DNA from: Thermoplasmata archaeon
Lineage (GTDB): Archaea; Thermoplasmatota; Thermoplasmata; Lutacidiplasmatales; UBA184
Direction: 5' to 3'
Assembly (NCBI GenBank): GCA_021817605.1
Contig: JAKAUN010000009.1
Coordinates: 1-64,000, forward strand
Length of the DNA stretch: 64,000 bases
In this document: one piece after another, positions 1 to 8,880 of the stretch
How the letters are laid out: every line of letters starts with the position of its first letter
How positions within the stretch are numbered: the stretch's first letter is position 1
Translations under genes and position numbers: made by a program
Notes under the pieces: model-generated
Told to the model about the DNA's origin: nothing
Database searches by the model: none
The model's input: only the letters and a program-made list of their open reading frames with translations

Positions 1-790
1 GGGAGCGTCGACGACGTGCACGGGAAGCTACACGATCCCCGCCGGGTTCACTTTCGACTACTCCTACGACACGGTGGTCGCGAACGGCTCGGACTTCGCG
101 GGCAACAACCTCACCGCCCAGGACAGCGCGAGCGTGCAGGTGGTACACCCGTCGCTCACGGTGGTGAAGACGGTGGACCCGACGCGGGTCTCGGACGTCA
201 CGTCGAACACGATCGATGTGAGTGCGCTGGTGACGAACACCGGTGACACGACACTCTACAACGTGAGCGTCATCGACAACCTGTCCGGGAAGCTCAGCTG
301 CGCGGCGACTACGCTGGCCGTGGGAGCGTCGACGACGTGCACGGGAAGCTACACGATCCCCGCCGGGTTCGCGCATGACTACTCCTACGACACGGTGGTC
401 GCGAACGGCTCGGACTTCGCGCACAACGACCTCACCGCCCAGGACAGCGCGAGCGTGCAGGTGGTGCACCCGTCGCTCACGGTGGTGAAGACGGTGGACC
501 CGACGCGGGTCTCGGACGTCACGTCGAACACGATCGATGTGAGTGCGCTGGTGACGAACACCGGTGACACGACACTCTACAACGTGAGCGTCACCGACAA
601 CCTGTCCGGGAAGCTCAGCTGCGCGGCGACTACGCTGGCCGTGGGAGCGTCGACGACGTGCACGGGAAGCTACACGATCCCCGCCGGGTTCACTTTCGAC
701 TACTCCTACGACACGGTGGTCGCGAACGGGACGGACTTCGCGGGCAACAACCTCACCGCCCAGGACAGCGCGAGCGTGCAGGTCACGCAC
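1..790 (+). repeat. Tandem 321-base coding repeats, near identical
   Basis: The phrase gggagcgtcgacgacgtgca recurs at 1, 322 and 643, giving an exact 321-base (107-codon) period. Units differ at only a few positions, for example ttcactttcgac versus ttcgcgcatgac after the CCCGCCGGGTTC segment and cgggcaacaac versus gcacaacgac. The third unit ends near base 790, where the sequence diverges into the unique domain. More units probably lie left of the window. Confidence 0.9.
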
Positions 791-1603
791 CCGACCCCGG
801 CGACGGTGACGGACACGAACTTCTGTCCGCTGCCCAACGGGCAGTTCCGCCTCATCTACAACAAGTACGTCGGTAGCGCGTTCCAGCTGAAGTCCTCGAA
901 CCCGGGCCAGTTCTACTACAACGTCTACAGCCTGAGTGGCATGACGACGGGGACGACGCTTACTGTAGAGATTCCGTATCCGTTCGTGACGACCGGTGCG
1001 AACCCCAGCCAGGTGTTCCTCAACCAGCCGCTGCCGACCTGTCCGTCGTCGCCTCCGAGCACCAACATCAACAGCCAGTTCGTGATCACGAACGCCACGT
1101 TCGGGCTCTCGACCTACAACCCACGCAGCCTCGGCTCGGTGGTCGTAGTGACCTTCGAGCTGGTCGGCCCATCGATCGCCCCGGGGAATCAACTCTGGTT
1201 CGCCATCCACCTCAGCTACGGTCTCAAGGGCCAGTTGTTCGACCAACTCGCGCCGGGAAGCAGCTCCTGTCCGAGCCCGCCCAACACCGGGCCCTGCGCC
1301 CAACTGATGGCGGCCCCGACGATTGTGATTAACGACCCCCAGGCCTACACCTTCACGAACAGTCATAGCGGCGCGACCACGGTCTCGAGCGTCAATGATT
1401 TCAACAGCGCGGCCGAGCCGGCGGGAGCCCGAGTCTCGGACCCGGTGACTCCTTTGGCGGGGGCTCAGATCGCTATCGGGCTGGTCTGTGGCATCGCGGT
1501 GGTGGGTCTACTTCGGAGCCGACAGGCCAACGCTGGATCTACCGCGAAGCGCACGGTGGTGCGGGCAGACTCCCGCGGAGAAGAGGAGCGGATCGTCCAG
1601 TAG
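2..1603 (+). CDS. Repeat-containing surface protein, C-terminal part (5' truncated by window edge)
   Basis: The reading frame is already open at base 2, so the true start lies upstream. The visible part has about 2.4 copies of a 107-residue repeat with the pattern VTNTGDTTLYNVSVTDNL and C-x-TLAVGASTTCTGSYTIP, which resembles DUF11/DUF7507-type extracellular beta-sandwich repeats. A non-repeated domain of roughly 200 residues follows, then a Ser/Thr-rich stretch, one hydrophobic helix (IAIGLVCGIAVVGLL) and a basic tail. This is the usual layout of a cell-surface protein anchored by a C-terminal membrane segment. The two Cys per repeat may pair. The repeats are nearly identical in DNA. Function (adhesion or surface coat) is inferred only from architecture. 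Confidence 0.85.
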   Translation, partial: GASTTCTGSYTIPAGFTFDYSYDTVVANGSDFAGNNLTAQDSASVQVVHPSLTVVKTVDPTRVSDVTSNTIDVSALVTNTGDTTLYNVSVIDNLSGKLSCAATTLAVGASTTCTGSYTIPAGFAHDYSYDTVVANGSDFAHNDLTAQDSASVQVVHPSLTVVKTVDPTRVSDVTSNTIDVSALVTNTGDTTLYNVSVTDNLSGKLSCAATTLAVGASTTCTGSYTIPAGFTFDYSYDTVVANGTDFAGNNLTAQDSASVQVTHPTPATVTDTNFCPLPNGQFRLIYNKYVGSAFQLKSSNPGQFYYNVYSLSGMTTGTTLTVEIPYPFVTTGANPSQVFLNQPLPTCPSSPPSTNINSQFVITNATFGLSTYNPRSLGSVVVVTFELVGPSIAPGNQLWFAIHLSYGLKGQLFDQLAPGSSSCPSPPNTGPCAQLMAAPTIVINDPQAYTFTNSHSGATTVSSVNDFNSAAEPAGARVSDPVTPLAGAQIAIGLVCGIAVVGLLRSRQANAGSTAKRTVVRADSRGEEERIVQ

Positions 1604-1918
1604 CAGGCGCTGGTGAAACCTGCTTCACCCCGAAGCGGGAGCCTCGGTCCAACCCTTTCCTCGATTCCCCTACAGCTCGCAAGAACCCGAAGACCTAGGT
1701 TCGCTCATCGCCGGGGGCTGGGCAGGGCGGTTTGCGTGCGGAGCGTGTAGAAGCTCCCCGCGTCCTCAGCGTGTCGAGCGCCGGAGGAGACCCGTCTCTC
1801 CATGTCCGCAAGGTCCCCGTGGCCGCGGACCTCACGACGATAGCCGGACTGGGCTGGGAGGCGGCGCGTGCGTGCGAAGGAATCGTTATCTTGCCCGTCG
1901 GCGGAATGACCGACGAGC
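1604..1918. other. Intergenic, no gene seen
   Basis: There is no convincing coding frame between the surface-protein stop and the tRNA. A weak TATA-like stretch (aatcgttatc, about 1881-1890) lies about 30 bases before the tRNA and may serve its promoter. Confidence 0.5.
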
Positions 1919-1990
1919 GCCGCCATAGCTCAGCAGGTAGAGCGGCTGATTTGTAATCAGCAGGTCGGGAGTTCAATCCTCTCTGGCGGC
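1919..1990 (+). tRNA. tRNA-Thr (anticodon TGT)
   Basis: A complete cloverleaf folds by eye. The acceptor stem pairs GCCGCCA (1919-1925) with TGGCGGC (1984-1990). The D stem is gctc/gagc. The anticodon stem gctga/tcagc (1945-1949, 1957-1961) holds loop tttgtaa with anticodon TGT at 1952-1954. The T stem gggag/ctctc encloses loop ttcaatc. CCA is not encoded and no intron is present. It reads the Thr codon ACA. Confidence 0.96.
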
Positions 1991-2512
1991 TTCCTTTCAC
2001 GGGCCAGCACACGACGGTTCTCGTGGACGGTTCGCCCTCTCGAGGACGGCGGAGATTCCGTCGGACCGACGACGAACCTCGAGCAGCTCGCCCCCTTCGA
2101 TGGCCGGGTGGATCTTGCCTATTCCCGGGGTCGGAAGAGTCCGGGGGTAACGCTTCACGAATGGGCCGAACGCGCGGCCTGGACCTGATCGTGCTGACGC
2201 GCGCAAGTACGAGATCTGGGAAACGCTTCCCTCGGCGGCGTGAGCCAGCGCCGTCACGTCGGTGCGATCGGCTTCTTGGCGGAAAGGGTGGCGGGCTCAC
2301 CTGCCGCGAGACCAAGGGCTGTCGCGACGCCTCGCCAAGCTCGAGCCGTGACGGTCCTCTGCCCGAGTTGCGTGTGGCCCCCTAAGTTGGTGAGCGTGAT
2401 GGCCCGGGCTCGCGGGACGGAGCCCCGTTCCAGGAAGCCGCCGCTGGGGCCCAAGAGGTCGCTTCCGCCCGAGGGGGCATCATGCTTCCACGCAGGCCCG
2501 GCCCCGCGGCGA
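1991..2512. other. Intergenic, no gene seen
   Basis: About 520 bases lie between the tRNA and the next gene end. Open frames here on both strands are Arg/Pro-rich and look like GC-rich shadows. I see no tRNA, C/D-box or insertion-sequence signature. Confidence 0.4.
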
Positions 2513-2803
2513 CTAGCGGTAGGCCGACCCGGGGGGTTCTTTGCCCTTGGGCAGAGCTTTGAGTCCCCGGTCCCACTGGAGCATCTTGACGACGTTCTGG
2601 CTGGCGATATTGTAGATGGGTTCACCGTTGAGAGGGTTGTTCCCGATGCGTTGAACGCCGATGATGTTCACCTCGAACCGTATGACCACCCGCTTGCCTC
2701 CATCGGTGATGACCACCTGAACCCGCGCAGGATCGGGGTCGGCCTTCCACTCGTCGACGGGCTCGGACTTGCTCATGTCGATCGGTATCGAACCTGCGGC
2801 CAT
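2513..2803 (-). CDS. Small conserved-looking hypothetical protein (96 aa)
   Basis: The 96-residue product starts MAAGSIPIDMSKSEP and continues into an alternating hydrophobic/charged core (VQVVITDGGKRVVIRFEVNI) typical of a small beta-rich domain. It ends with a Lys/Pro tail. A TATA-like cttttaga sits at about 2838-2845 on the minus strand, placing a transcript start just before this ATG; GTG at 2812 is an in-frame alternative. It has no membrane segment, signal peptide or Cys pairs. It is the last gene of a minus-strand run beginning at 7024. I do not recognise the family. Confidence 0.62.
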   Translation of the reverse strand: MAAGSIPIDMSKSEPVDEWKADPDPARVQVVITDGGKRVVIRFEVNIIGVQRIGNNPLNGEPIYNIASQNVVKMLQWDRGLKALPKGKEPPGSAYR

Positions 2804-2890
2804 CGTTTCCACCGGCGCCGGTCCATCCCGGTCCCGTCTAAAAGCTCGAGGACCCGGTGACGCCGCGAGCCGTGCCCCCTACCGCCGGAG

Positions 2891-4240
2891 TTAGGTTCCG
2901 AGCGCGGGCGAACGGCACCTGGTGCAGTGGGCCGACCAAGGCGCGTTGACCAGCTTGCAGTGCGTGCAGGTCCAGGCACGAGTCCTTGTCGGGGGCGTCG
3001 TTCGTGTCGTATCCCCGGTAGGAGCGGTAGGGTTGGGCACGTCCTGCGGGGGCAGCGAAGGGACCGCTGGCTCGGGTAATGCGGGCGCCTGTGGGGGCAG
3101 TGGGGGATGCGGGGATCCGAGGGGTCGTTGGGGGACGGCGGGGAGCGCAGGAGCAGGTTGCGGTGTGCCGACCGTTGTGGTTGGGGAGGCTCGGGCCGGC
3201 GAGTTCTCTGCACGGGACGGTTGGGGACGGGATGGCAGGGCCGCCAAGCCACGCGCAGCCGTTGGTGGCGCGGTCGGGTCAGGCCCCGCCGCCGCGGTCG
3301 AGCCCGCCCACGGGACTCCGGCCGAATGGGTGGGGGCAGCCGAAGCGGGGCTGGCGGCAGGCACCGCCGCGGGGGCGGTCGCCGGAGCCCCGGTCGGGGG
3401 TGGCGGTCTTTCGGCCGAACGACCGAACGGGCTTTCGGCACGTGGTGCGGGGGAACCTGTCAAAGGTTCTGCTCCGGGCCCCCCGAACGGCGGGCGAGAC
3501 GGGCGTGGGGCCTGGGTGGGCACGGGAGCTGACGGAGGCTCGAGACCGAGGCCGGTCGGAGGAGGGGGCAGGAGGATCATCGCGGGTGCGGCACTCGGGC
3601 GCGCTGCTCCGGAGCCTACGGCCTGGCGGGAGCGACGGAGTGCCGCGGCGAGCCGGTCCGCGCTCGGCAGCTTGGTGGGCGTCTCGGCCGCCGCCGGGGC
3701 TCCGGCAAGAGCCACCCCGTCCCACTCGGAGACCGCGGGCCGCTCGGTGACCGGCCGCGGGGCGTTCTTCACCGGTGGGACTCCCACCGGGTAGGAGCCA
3801 GACCACTCGGTGGGAGCTCCCGAGCGGCGTGTCTGGAGCGAGGCGAAGAGGAGACTTCCCACGACCCCAGCGGCCGTCCCGATGCCGAAGCCGCCATAGG
3901 CCACCAGACCGGCGAGAGAGAGGCCCATCAGCGTGTACATCCCGAGGCTCAGCCCGAAGGCGCGTCGGTAGAGCTCCCAGCCCACCACGGCGATGAGGAG
4001 GCCCACCGCGATCCCGAGAAGGCAGGCAACCAGGAACCATGTCGGGGAGAGTCCCCAGAACGCGCGGTAGGTGCACGAGGTCCCGGTGGGCGGCGGATTG
4101 CAGTCCACGTAGATCGTCCAGGCCGAGGTGAGCGCGTAGCCGGCGTAGGTCGCGGTGGCCACCCCCGATAGAACGCTCAGCAGCAGGGCCGCGAAGGCCC
4201 GCTGCGACTTGCCCTTCCAATCCCTGGGGCCCGCGATCAC
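2891..4240 (-). CDS. Membrane protein with Pro/Ala-rich linker and C-terminal RanBP2-type zinc finger
   Basis: This 449-residue protein starts with GTG. Residues about 10-140 contain roughly four hydrophobic segments (including FAALLLSVLSGVATATYAGYA and FLVACLLGIAVGLLIAVVGW). A very long low-complexity Pro/Ala/Thr linker follows (about 150-420). The last residues form W-x-C-x2-C-x3-N-x6-C-x2-C, which exactly fits the RanBP2-type zinc finger consensus. The finger would sit at the end of a flexible tether from the membrane, probably in the cytosol. That family binds ubiquitin or single-stranded RNA in eukaryotes; the ligand here is unknown. It lies 48 bases downstream of the dehydratase gene and may be co-transcribed. 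Confidence 0.8.
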   Translation of the reverse strand: MIAGPRDWKGKSQRAFAALLLSVLSGVATATYAGYALTSAWTIYVDCNPPPTGTSCTYRAFWGLSPTWFLVACLLGIAVGLLIAVVGWELYRRAFGLSLGMYTLMGLSLAGLVAYGGFGIGTAAGVVGSLLFASLQTRRSGAPTEWSGSYPVGVPPVKNAPRPVTERPAVSEWDGVALAGAPAAAETPTKLPSADRLAAALRRSRQAVGSGAARPSAAPAMILLPPPPTGLGLEPPSAPVPTQAPRPSRPPFGGPGAEPLTGSPAPRAESPFGRSAERPPPPTGAPATAPAAVPAASPASAAPTHSAGVPWAGSTAAAGPDPTAPPTAARGLAALPSRPQPSRAENSPARASPTTTVGTPQPAPALPAVPQRPLGSPHPPLPPQAPALPEPAVPSLPPQDVPNPTAPTGDTTRTTPPTRTRAWTCTHCKLVNAPWSAHCTRCRSPALGT

Positions 4241-4288
4241 GCGGCCTCCCAGGGACCCCCCGGTCGCAGGCCCCCGACGACCATGGGA

Positions 4289-5497
4289 TCAGCCGTCGGC
4301 TCCCTTGCCGGTCCGGGGCGGGGGACGGGCCCACGTTCCGCCGACAACCCACGGCGGTTCCGGGCCGACCGGGTCGATCGCTTCCGAGCGGAAGCGCTCC
4401 ACCGCTGCATCGTCGACAACGATCCCGAGGCCGGGCCCGCCGGGGATTCGAAACTCCCCGTCCTCGAGCGCGTAGCCTCGGACGAGGGACCGCTTCCAGT
4501 CCGGCCAGCTGGCTTCGAAGCTCTCTTGGAGGAAAAAGGTGGGAAGCGTTGCGTCCATCTGGAGGGTCGCCGCGGTCTGGACCGGGCCGAAGGCGTTGTG
4601 GTAGGCAACCGGCGCGCCCCACGCTGCCGCGACGCCGGCGATCTCTCGGCCGTAGCTGAACCCACCGGAGTTGGTGATGTCCGGCTGGAGGATGTCCACG
4701 AGACCCCGTCGGAGGAAGCTGAGGAAGTCAGCGGACGTGAGCAGGCGTTCCCCGAGCGCCACGGGGGTCACGACCTCGCGCCGGAAATCTGCAAGCCCGT
4801 CGGAAAGTTCGGGGATCACCGGCTCCTCCATGAACCTCGGGGCGAACCGATCCAGGGCACGACCGGCGCGCATGGCGGCCTCGGGGAGGAAACGGCCGTG
4901 GTACTCGATGAGAAGGTCGACATCTGGTCCCACGGCATTGCGGACCGCGCCGACGCGCGCCACGGCAAGGTCGAGGCCCTGAGGTGAAAGGGTCCGGTAC
5001 TGGTCCCCGAACGGGTCGAACTTGAGCGCGCGGAAACCCTTGCGGGTGTACTCCTGGGCTCGGGCGGCGAACTCCTCCGGGGTAAGGCAGTCGGCGTACC
5101 AGCCGTTGGCGTAGGCGGTGACCTTGTCGCGCATGCGTCCGCCGAGGAGATCGCAGACCGGCACCCCGAGCTCGCGACCGAGAAGGTCGTGACAGGCAAT
5201 GTCGACCGCAGAGAGGGCGCTGGTCGCCTCCATGGAGCGCGAGCGATAGAACGAGTAGCGCTCGAACTCGCGCAACGCCTCGCGATGGGCATGCAGCTCC
5301 CGGCCCTCGTAGAACCGGGCCACCTCCCGCACGCTCTCGCGCACCGGATGGGTCATGAGGGTGGTCGGCGCCTCGCCCCAGCCCACCGCCCCGGTCTCGG
5401 TGGTCACTCGGACGAGCAGGATGGTCGATCCCCACGGCGAGGAGCTCTCACCCGCCGGCGCGGCAAGTTCGAGGGGCTCGACCGTTCGGATCTTCAT
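4289..5497 (-). CDS. Enolase-superfamily (mandelate racemase/muconate lactonizing) sugar-acid dehydratase-like protein
   Basis: The 402-residue protein has an N-terminal capping domain starting MKIRTVEPLELAAP and a TIM barrel. Metal-ligand candidates follow superfamily order: LLIEYHGRF (Glu, with His two residues later), MEEPVIPE and LGERLL, plus AYHNAFGP near the end. The acid-x-His-Gly-Arg arrangement resembles the galactonate/mannonate dehydratase subgroup, so dehydration of an aldonic acid is a reasonable guess, for example in a non-phosphorylative Entner-Doudoroff route; the substrate cannot be fixed. The start is set by an ATGA overlap with the upstream peroxiredoxin stop, which implies translational coupling. 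A longer in-frame start would run far into that gene. Confidence 0.87.
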   Translation of the reverse strand: MKIRTVEPLELAAPAGESSSPWGSTILLVRVTTETGAVGWGEAPTTLMTHPVRESVREVARFYEGRELHAHREALREFERYSFYRSRSMEATSALSAVDIACHDLLGRELGVPVCDLLGGRMRDKVTAYANGWYADCLTPEEFAARAQEYTRKGFRALKFDPFGDQYRTLSPQGLDLAVARVGAVRNAVGPDVDLLIEYHGRFLPEAAMRAGRALDRFAPRFMEEPVIPELSDGLADFRREVVTPVALGERLLTSADFLSFLRRGLVDILQPDITNSGGFSYGREIAGVAAAWGAPVAYHNAFGPVQTAATLQMDATLPTFFLQESFEASWPDWKRSLVRGYALEDGEFRIPGGPGLGIVVDDAAVERFRSEAIDPVGPEPPWVVGGTWARPPPRTGKGADG

Positions 5498-6000
5498 GGG
5501 CCGCTCTCCGGGGCCCGCGGGTCGTCGGGGGTCGCGGCGGGGGCTGGTGCCCCAACCGGCGCCTGCGGACCCCACCTCGCAACGGCCCGACGGACGTGCA
5601 CGCGGGGGAACGGGCTTCGGATGACTTCCCGAACCACCCCGTCCGCGTCGAGCAGGAAGGTGACGCGCCGTGCAAGTCCCAAGAGGCCGAGGACGTCGTA
5701 GCTACGGGCTACCGATCCGTCGTGGTCGGCGACGAGCGGGAAGGGGACCTGGCAGCGCACGGCAAATCGTGCCTGGGAGCTGGTCGTGTCCACACTCACC
5801 CCGAGGAGGGCTACTCCCGCCGCGTGCAGGGCCTCGTAGGCGCCGACAAACCCTTCCGTCTCCCGGGTGCACCCGGGACTTCCTGCCTTGGGATAGAAGA
5901 AAAGCACCAGGGGACGGCCCCTGAAGTCGTCAAGAGAGATGGGAGAACCGTCGGCCGCCGTAGCGCGGAAGGACGGTGCCACATCCCCCGCGTCGAGCAC
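5494..6000 (-). CDS. bcp: Bcp-type peroxiredoxin
   Basis: This 168-residue thioredoxin-fold peroxidase reduces hydroperoxides. Its peroxidatic Cys lies in FFYPKAGSPGCTRE, matching the PxxxTPGCT region of PrxQ/Bcp enzymes with Ser in place of Thr. A second Cys in FAVRCQVPFPL could resolve the disulfide. The C-terminal 25 residues are Pro/Ala-rich. It has no signal peptide, so it is cytosolic. The stop overlaps the start of the downstream dehydratase by four bases, and a divergent aldo-keto reductase gene lies 25 bases upstream on the same strand. Confidence 0.92.
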   Translation of the reverse strand: MLDAGDVAPSFRATAADGSPISLDDFRGRPLVLFFYPKAGSPGCTRETEGFVGAYEALHAAGVALLGVSVDTTSSQARFAVRCQVPFPLVADHDGSVARSYDVLGLLGLARRVTFLLDADGVVREVIRSPFPRVHVRRAVARWGPQAPVGAPAPAATPDDPRAPESGP

Positions 6001-6025
6001 ACCGGTGCGAGGAGACGGTGCTATT

Positions 6026-7024
6026 TCAGCTTCCGCCGCGGCGGGCTTCGGGCTCCGGGGGCTTCTCGGGGTGTTCGAGCTGGCCGAGCTCTTGCGGGCT
6101 CAGCGGCGGCACCTCCCTGAATCGAAGGATTTCTTCCAGCCGTCGCGGTGGTGGCAGGGGTAGGCAGGCGGTACTCACCCACGGCTTGGTGAGCACGTAG
6201 GCGACGGCGGCCTGCGCGAGCGTCCTGTCGCGCCGCGCGGTAAGGAAGCCAAGCCGGAGCACCCCGGCGTACCCTGCGGAGAGGTCGCGAACCGGCGTCG
6301 GCGGCGCCCGCCCCAGGCCCTTGGACTCCCCCCCCGGGCCGCTCCACGCCGAGCCGTCCAGGCGCCCGCCCGCGAGCACGTCGCGAGCGATGCAGCGGGC
6401 GATCCCACTGTCCCACGAAGCCCTGCGCGGGCCCAAGAGTTCCGGCTCGAGCAGGGAGAAACTGGCGGAGGCCAAGGGTGCGCCCGGGTGGGAGACCACT
6501 TGGTCGACCTCCGCAAGAGTGGCGCAACGCACGCAGACATCCGCCACCCCCGGTTCGTCACGCAGGCCGAGGAGGTCCGACACGAACGAGGGGAATCCTA
6601 GGGGGGAGCGTGGGTCGTGGCGCGCCTCTACCACCCGTCGAAAGCCCGACAGCAGGCTCGCTGTCTCCTCGGGGGGCCGGCGAGAGCCTGCGGGCCCCGC
6701 CCCGACGGAGCTAACGGGCGGGGGCCCGGCGCGGGAGATGGCCAAGCTCCTCGCCGGCTGCCCCGCCACCAGGACCACGAGGTCCGGGTCCGGTCGAGGG
6801 AACGCGCGGCGAAGGCAGACCGCGGCGAAACCGGGGTCGGGCGCGTCGACAAGGTCGAAGGTCGTGACCCCGAGCTCGCGGCAGCGGCGCAGCTGGGCGG
6901 CGACCGGTGCAATGGCCTGGGGGACGGTTGCCCCGAGACTCCGTGGCGCGACGGCGATGGGGGAGAGTCGCACGTCTCCCGCGCGAGCGGCGCGCTCGAC
7001 CGTGGGCGAAGCCGATCCGGGCAT
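6026..7024 (-). CDS. Divergent aldo/keto reductase-like protein
   Basis: This 332-residue protein has the outline of an aldo/keto reductase barrel. Features are LRRCRELGVTTFDLVDAPD near the N terminus, TLAQAAVAYVLTKPWVSTACL and a closing RLEEILRFREVPPLSPQEL, matching the family's last strands and helix. The usual DTAxxYG segment reads FDLVDAPDPGF, so the catalytic Tyr seems absent. That makes redox activity doubtful. It is the first gene of the minus-strand cluster and is divergent to rfcL. Confidence 0.7.
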   Translation of the reverse strand: MPGSASPTVERAARAGDVRLSPIAVAPRSLGATVPQAIAPVAAQLRRCRELGVTTFDLVDAPDPGFAAVCLRRAFPRPDPDLVVLVAGQPARSLAISRAGPPPVSSVGAGPAGSRRPPEETASLLSGFRRVVEARHDPRSPLGFPSFVSDLLGLRDEPGVADVCVRCATLAEVDQVVSHPGAPLASASFSLLEPELLGPRRASWDSGIARCIARDVLAGGRLDGSAWSGPGGESKGLGRAPPTPVRDLSAGYAGVLRLGFLTARRDRTLAQAAVAYVLTKPWVSTACLPLPPPRRLEEILRFREVPPLSPQELGQLEHPEKPPEPEARRGGS

Positions 7025-7124
7025 CCCGCGGGACTCCAGCGCCCGGCTGCGATAGCGTACCTCGCTCCGGGGCCGTAGCCGCCAAGGCGTGAGCGCTTAT
7101 TCCCCACCCCGCCTGCCGAAGCCG

Positions 7125-8834
7125 ATGGCCGACCCAAACAAGGCCCGCCTCCCTCTTTCCGAGAGGTTTCGCCCCGAGCGCCTTGTGGACCTCCTGGGCA
7201 ATGGGAAGGCGCGCAACGACCTGAGGGCATGGGCCGAGCGCTGGCGTGCCGCAAGCCCCGCGAGCTTCCGGGCGGCGATCCTCATCGGCCCCCCGGGGGT
7301 CGGGAAGACCACGGCCGCCATCGCCCTCGCCCACGAGTTCGGCTGGGCCCTGGTGGAGATGAACGCCTCGGACGCACGTAACCAGGTCGCTCTCGAGCAG
7401 GTCGCGGGTCGCGCGTCCGTCTCTCAGAGCCTCGACGGGGACCCTGGCGCCCCGGGCCCGCATCGGGCCCTCATCTTGCTTGACGAGGCGGATTGCCTCT
7501 CGGGACGGGCCACCGAGGCGGCCCGTCCTCCTCCCGAGACGCTTTCCCTACGCGACTTCCTCCGGCAGCGCTACACCTCGGTCGAGGCCCTCAACAACGC
7601 CTGGAAGCTCACCTCCACGACGAGGTCACGACCGTTCGAGGACTGGCCGTCCGTGCCGCGGAGCCCGGGCTCCTACGCTTGGGCGCGGCTGGCCGAGGCC
7701 CGCCGGGACATTGAGGACTGGAGGGGGTCCGGTGCCGCTTCCGACCTCTCCGACCGGGGCGGCCTCGCAACGATCGCCCGGCTCGTCCGCTCCACGCGTC
7801 AGCCCCTCGTCCTCACGGTCAATGACGATCGGTCCCTTGCGCGGTATTCGCCTGTCTTTCGCTCGGGCGTTGCCCGGATACGCTTCTTTCCGCTCCGTGA
7901 CCTCGAGGTCTCGAGCCGCCTGGCCGTCATCGCCCGCTCTGAGGGCATACGGCTTGCTCCCGGGGTCCTCGAGGCGATCGTGGGACGCTCCCGAGGGGAC
8001 TTTCGGGCGGCACTCAACGACCTCGAGGCGATCGCCCCGCTGCCGCCGGGTCCTGCCCAGCGGGAGGCGCTCGGGGCCAGGGACCTGGCCAGCGACCTCG
8101 CCCACTTCACGGAGGAGGCGCTCTCGAGTCCACGCTACTACCGATCGGTGGAGGTCCGCGACCGCGTCGACGTCCCGCCGGACGACCTCCTGCCGTGGAT
8201 CGAGGAGAACCTCGACCACTTTTCCGTGGATGCCGGCCACCGGGACGCCGGCTTTGCCGTCCTCGCCGCCGCGGAGCTTCTGCTCGCCCGGGCCCGCCGC
8301 TGGAGGGTCTATGGGCTGTGGAGCTACGCTTCCGAGCTCCTCGCCGGCGGCGTACCCCTGGCGGTCCGGGACCGTCCCGGCCCGTCGTGGGGGGAGGCGC
8401 GCTTTCCGCGGTTCCTTGCCGAGATGGGCCGCTCCCGCGGGGTGCGCGGCGTGCGGGCAGGGCTTTCCTTGAAGGTGGGAAAGCGTCTGCATCTCTCCAA
8501 GGCGAAGGCGACGGCCCTCGTCCTTCCCTTGCTCGAGCGGCTCTTTGACGGGGTCGTGCGCGACCGCCGGGAGGCGCGAGGATGGGAGCTCGCCCGCGCG
8601 CTGGTCGAGGAGCTCGGGCTCTCGTCCGAGGAGGTCACCTTCCTTCTGGGCGGGAGCTCCGACGTCGAGCTGGTGGAGGGGCTGCTCGCAGAAGAACCGG
8701 CGGTGGAGGGACCCTCCCCGGCCGGGAACGGACCCGAGGAGCGGGAAACCGCGGGTCCGTCCCCGGAGCCGAACCCCGCGCTGCGGAAGCGCAAGGTGCA
8801 GCGGAGCCTTTCGGAGTTCGGGAGCCGGAACTAG
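7125..8834 (+). CDS. rfcL: Replication factor C large subunit with an inserted domain
   Basis: This 569-residue AAA+ clamp-loader subunit loads the PCNA ring onto DNA with RfcS. It shows an RFC box (PLSERFRPERLVDLLGN), Walker A GPPGVGKTT (about 55-63), Walker B LILLDEAD, sensor 1 TVNDD (about 231) and a helical C-terminal collar. The tail QRSLSEFGSRN resembles a PIP box. Residues about 131-205, between Walker B and sensor 1, are an insertion not seen in typical RfcL. ATG 7125 is chosen because a TATA-like gcttattcc lies about 27 bases upstream, consistent with a leaderless transcript. GTG 7089 would add 12 residues. Confidence 0.93.
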   Translation: MADPNKARLPLSERFRPERLVDLLGNGKARNDLRAWAERWRAASPASFRAAILIGPPGVGKTTAAIALAHEFGWALVEMNASDARNQVALEQVAGRASVSQSLDGDPGAPGPHRALILLDEADCLSGRATEAARPPPETLSLRDFLRQRYTSVEALNNAWKLTSTTRSRPFEDWPSVPRSPGSYAWARLAEARRDIEDWRGSGAASDLSDRGGLATIARLVRSTRQPLVLTVNDDRSLARYSPVFRSGVARIRFFPLRDLEVSSRLAVIARSEGIRLAPGVLEAIVGRSRGDFRAALNDLEAIAPLPPGPAQREALGARDLASDLAHFTEEALSSPRYYRSVEVRDRVDVPPDDLLPWIEENLDHFSVDAGHRDAGFAVLAAAELLLARARRWRVYGLWSYASELLAGGVPLAVRDRPGPSWGEARFPRFLAEMGRSRGVRGVRAGLSLKVGKRLHLSKAKATALVLPLLERLFDGVVRDRREARGWELARALVEELGLSSEEVTFLLGGSSDVELVEGLLAEEPAVEGPSPAGNGPEERETAGPSPEPNPALRKRKVQRSLSEFGSRN

Positions 8835-8880
8835 TTGGTCCAGAGCAGGGGAACAGGATCCCCACGGCCTACGGATGCCC

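Noticed and set aside
64-570. Minus-strand frames in the 321-base repeats
   Set aside because: They recur only because the DNA repeats; no promoter or independent protein character.
1695-2315. Minus-strand frame through tRNA-Thr
   Set aside because: It reads the tRNA antisense, a classic false gene.
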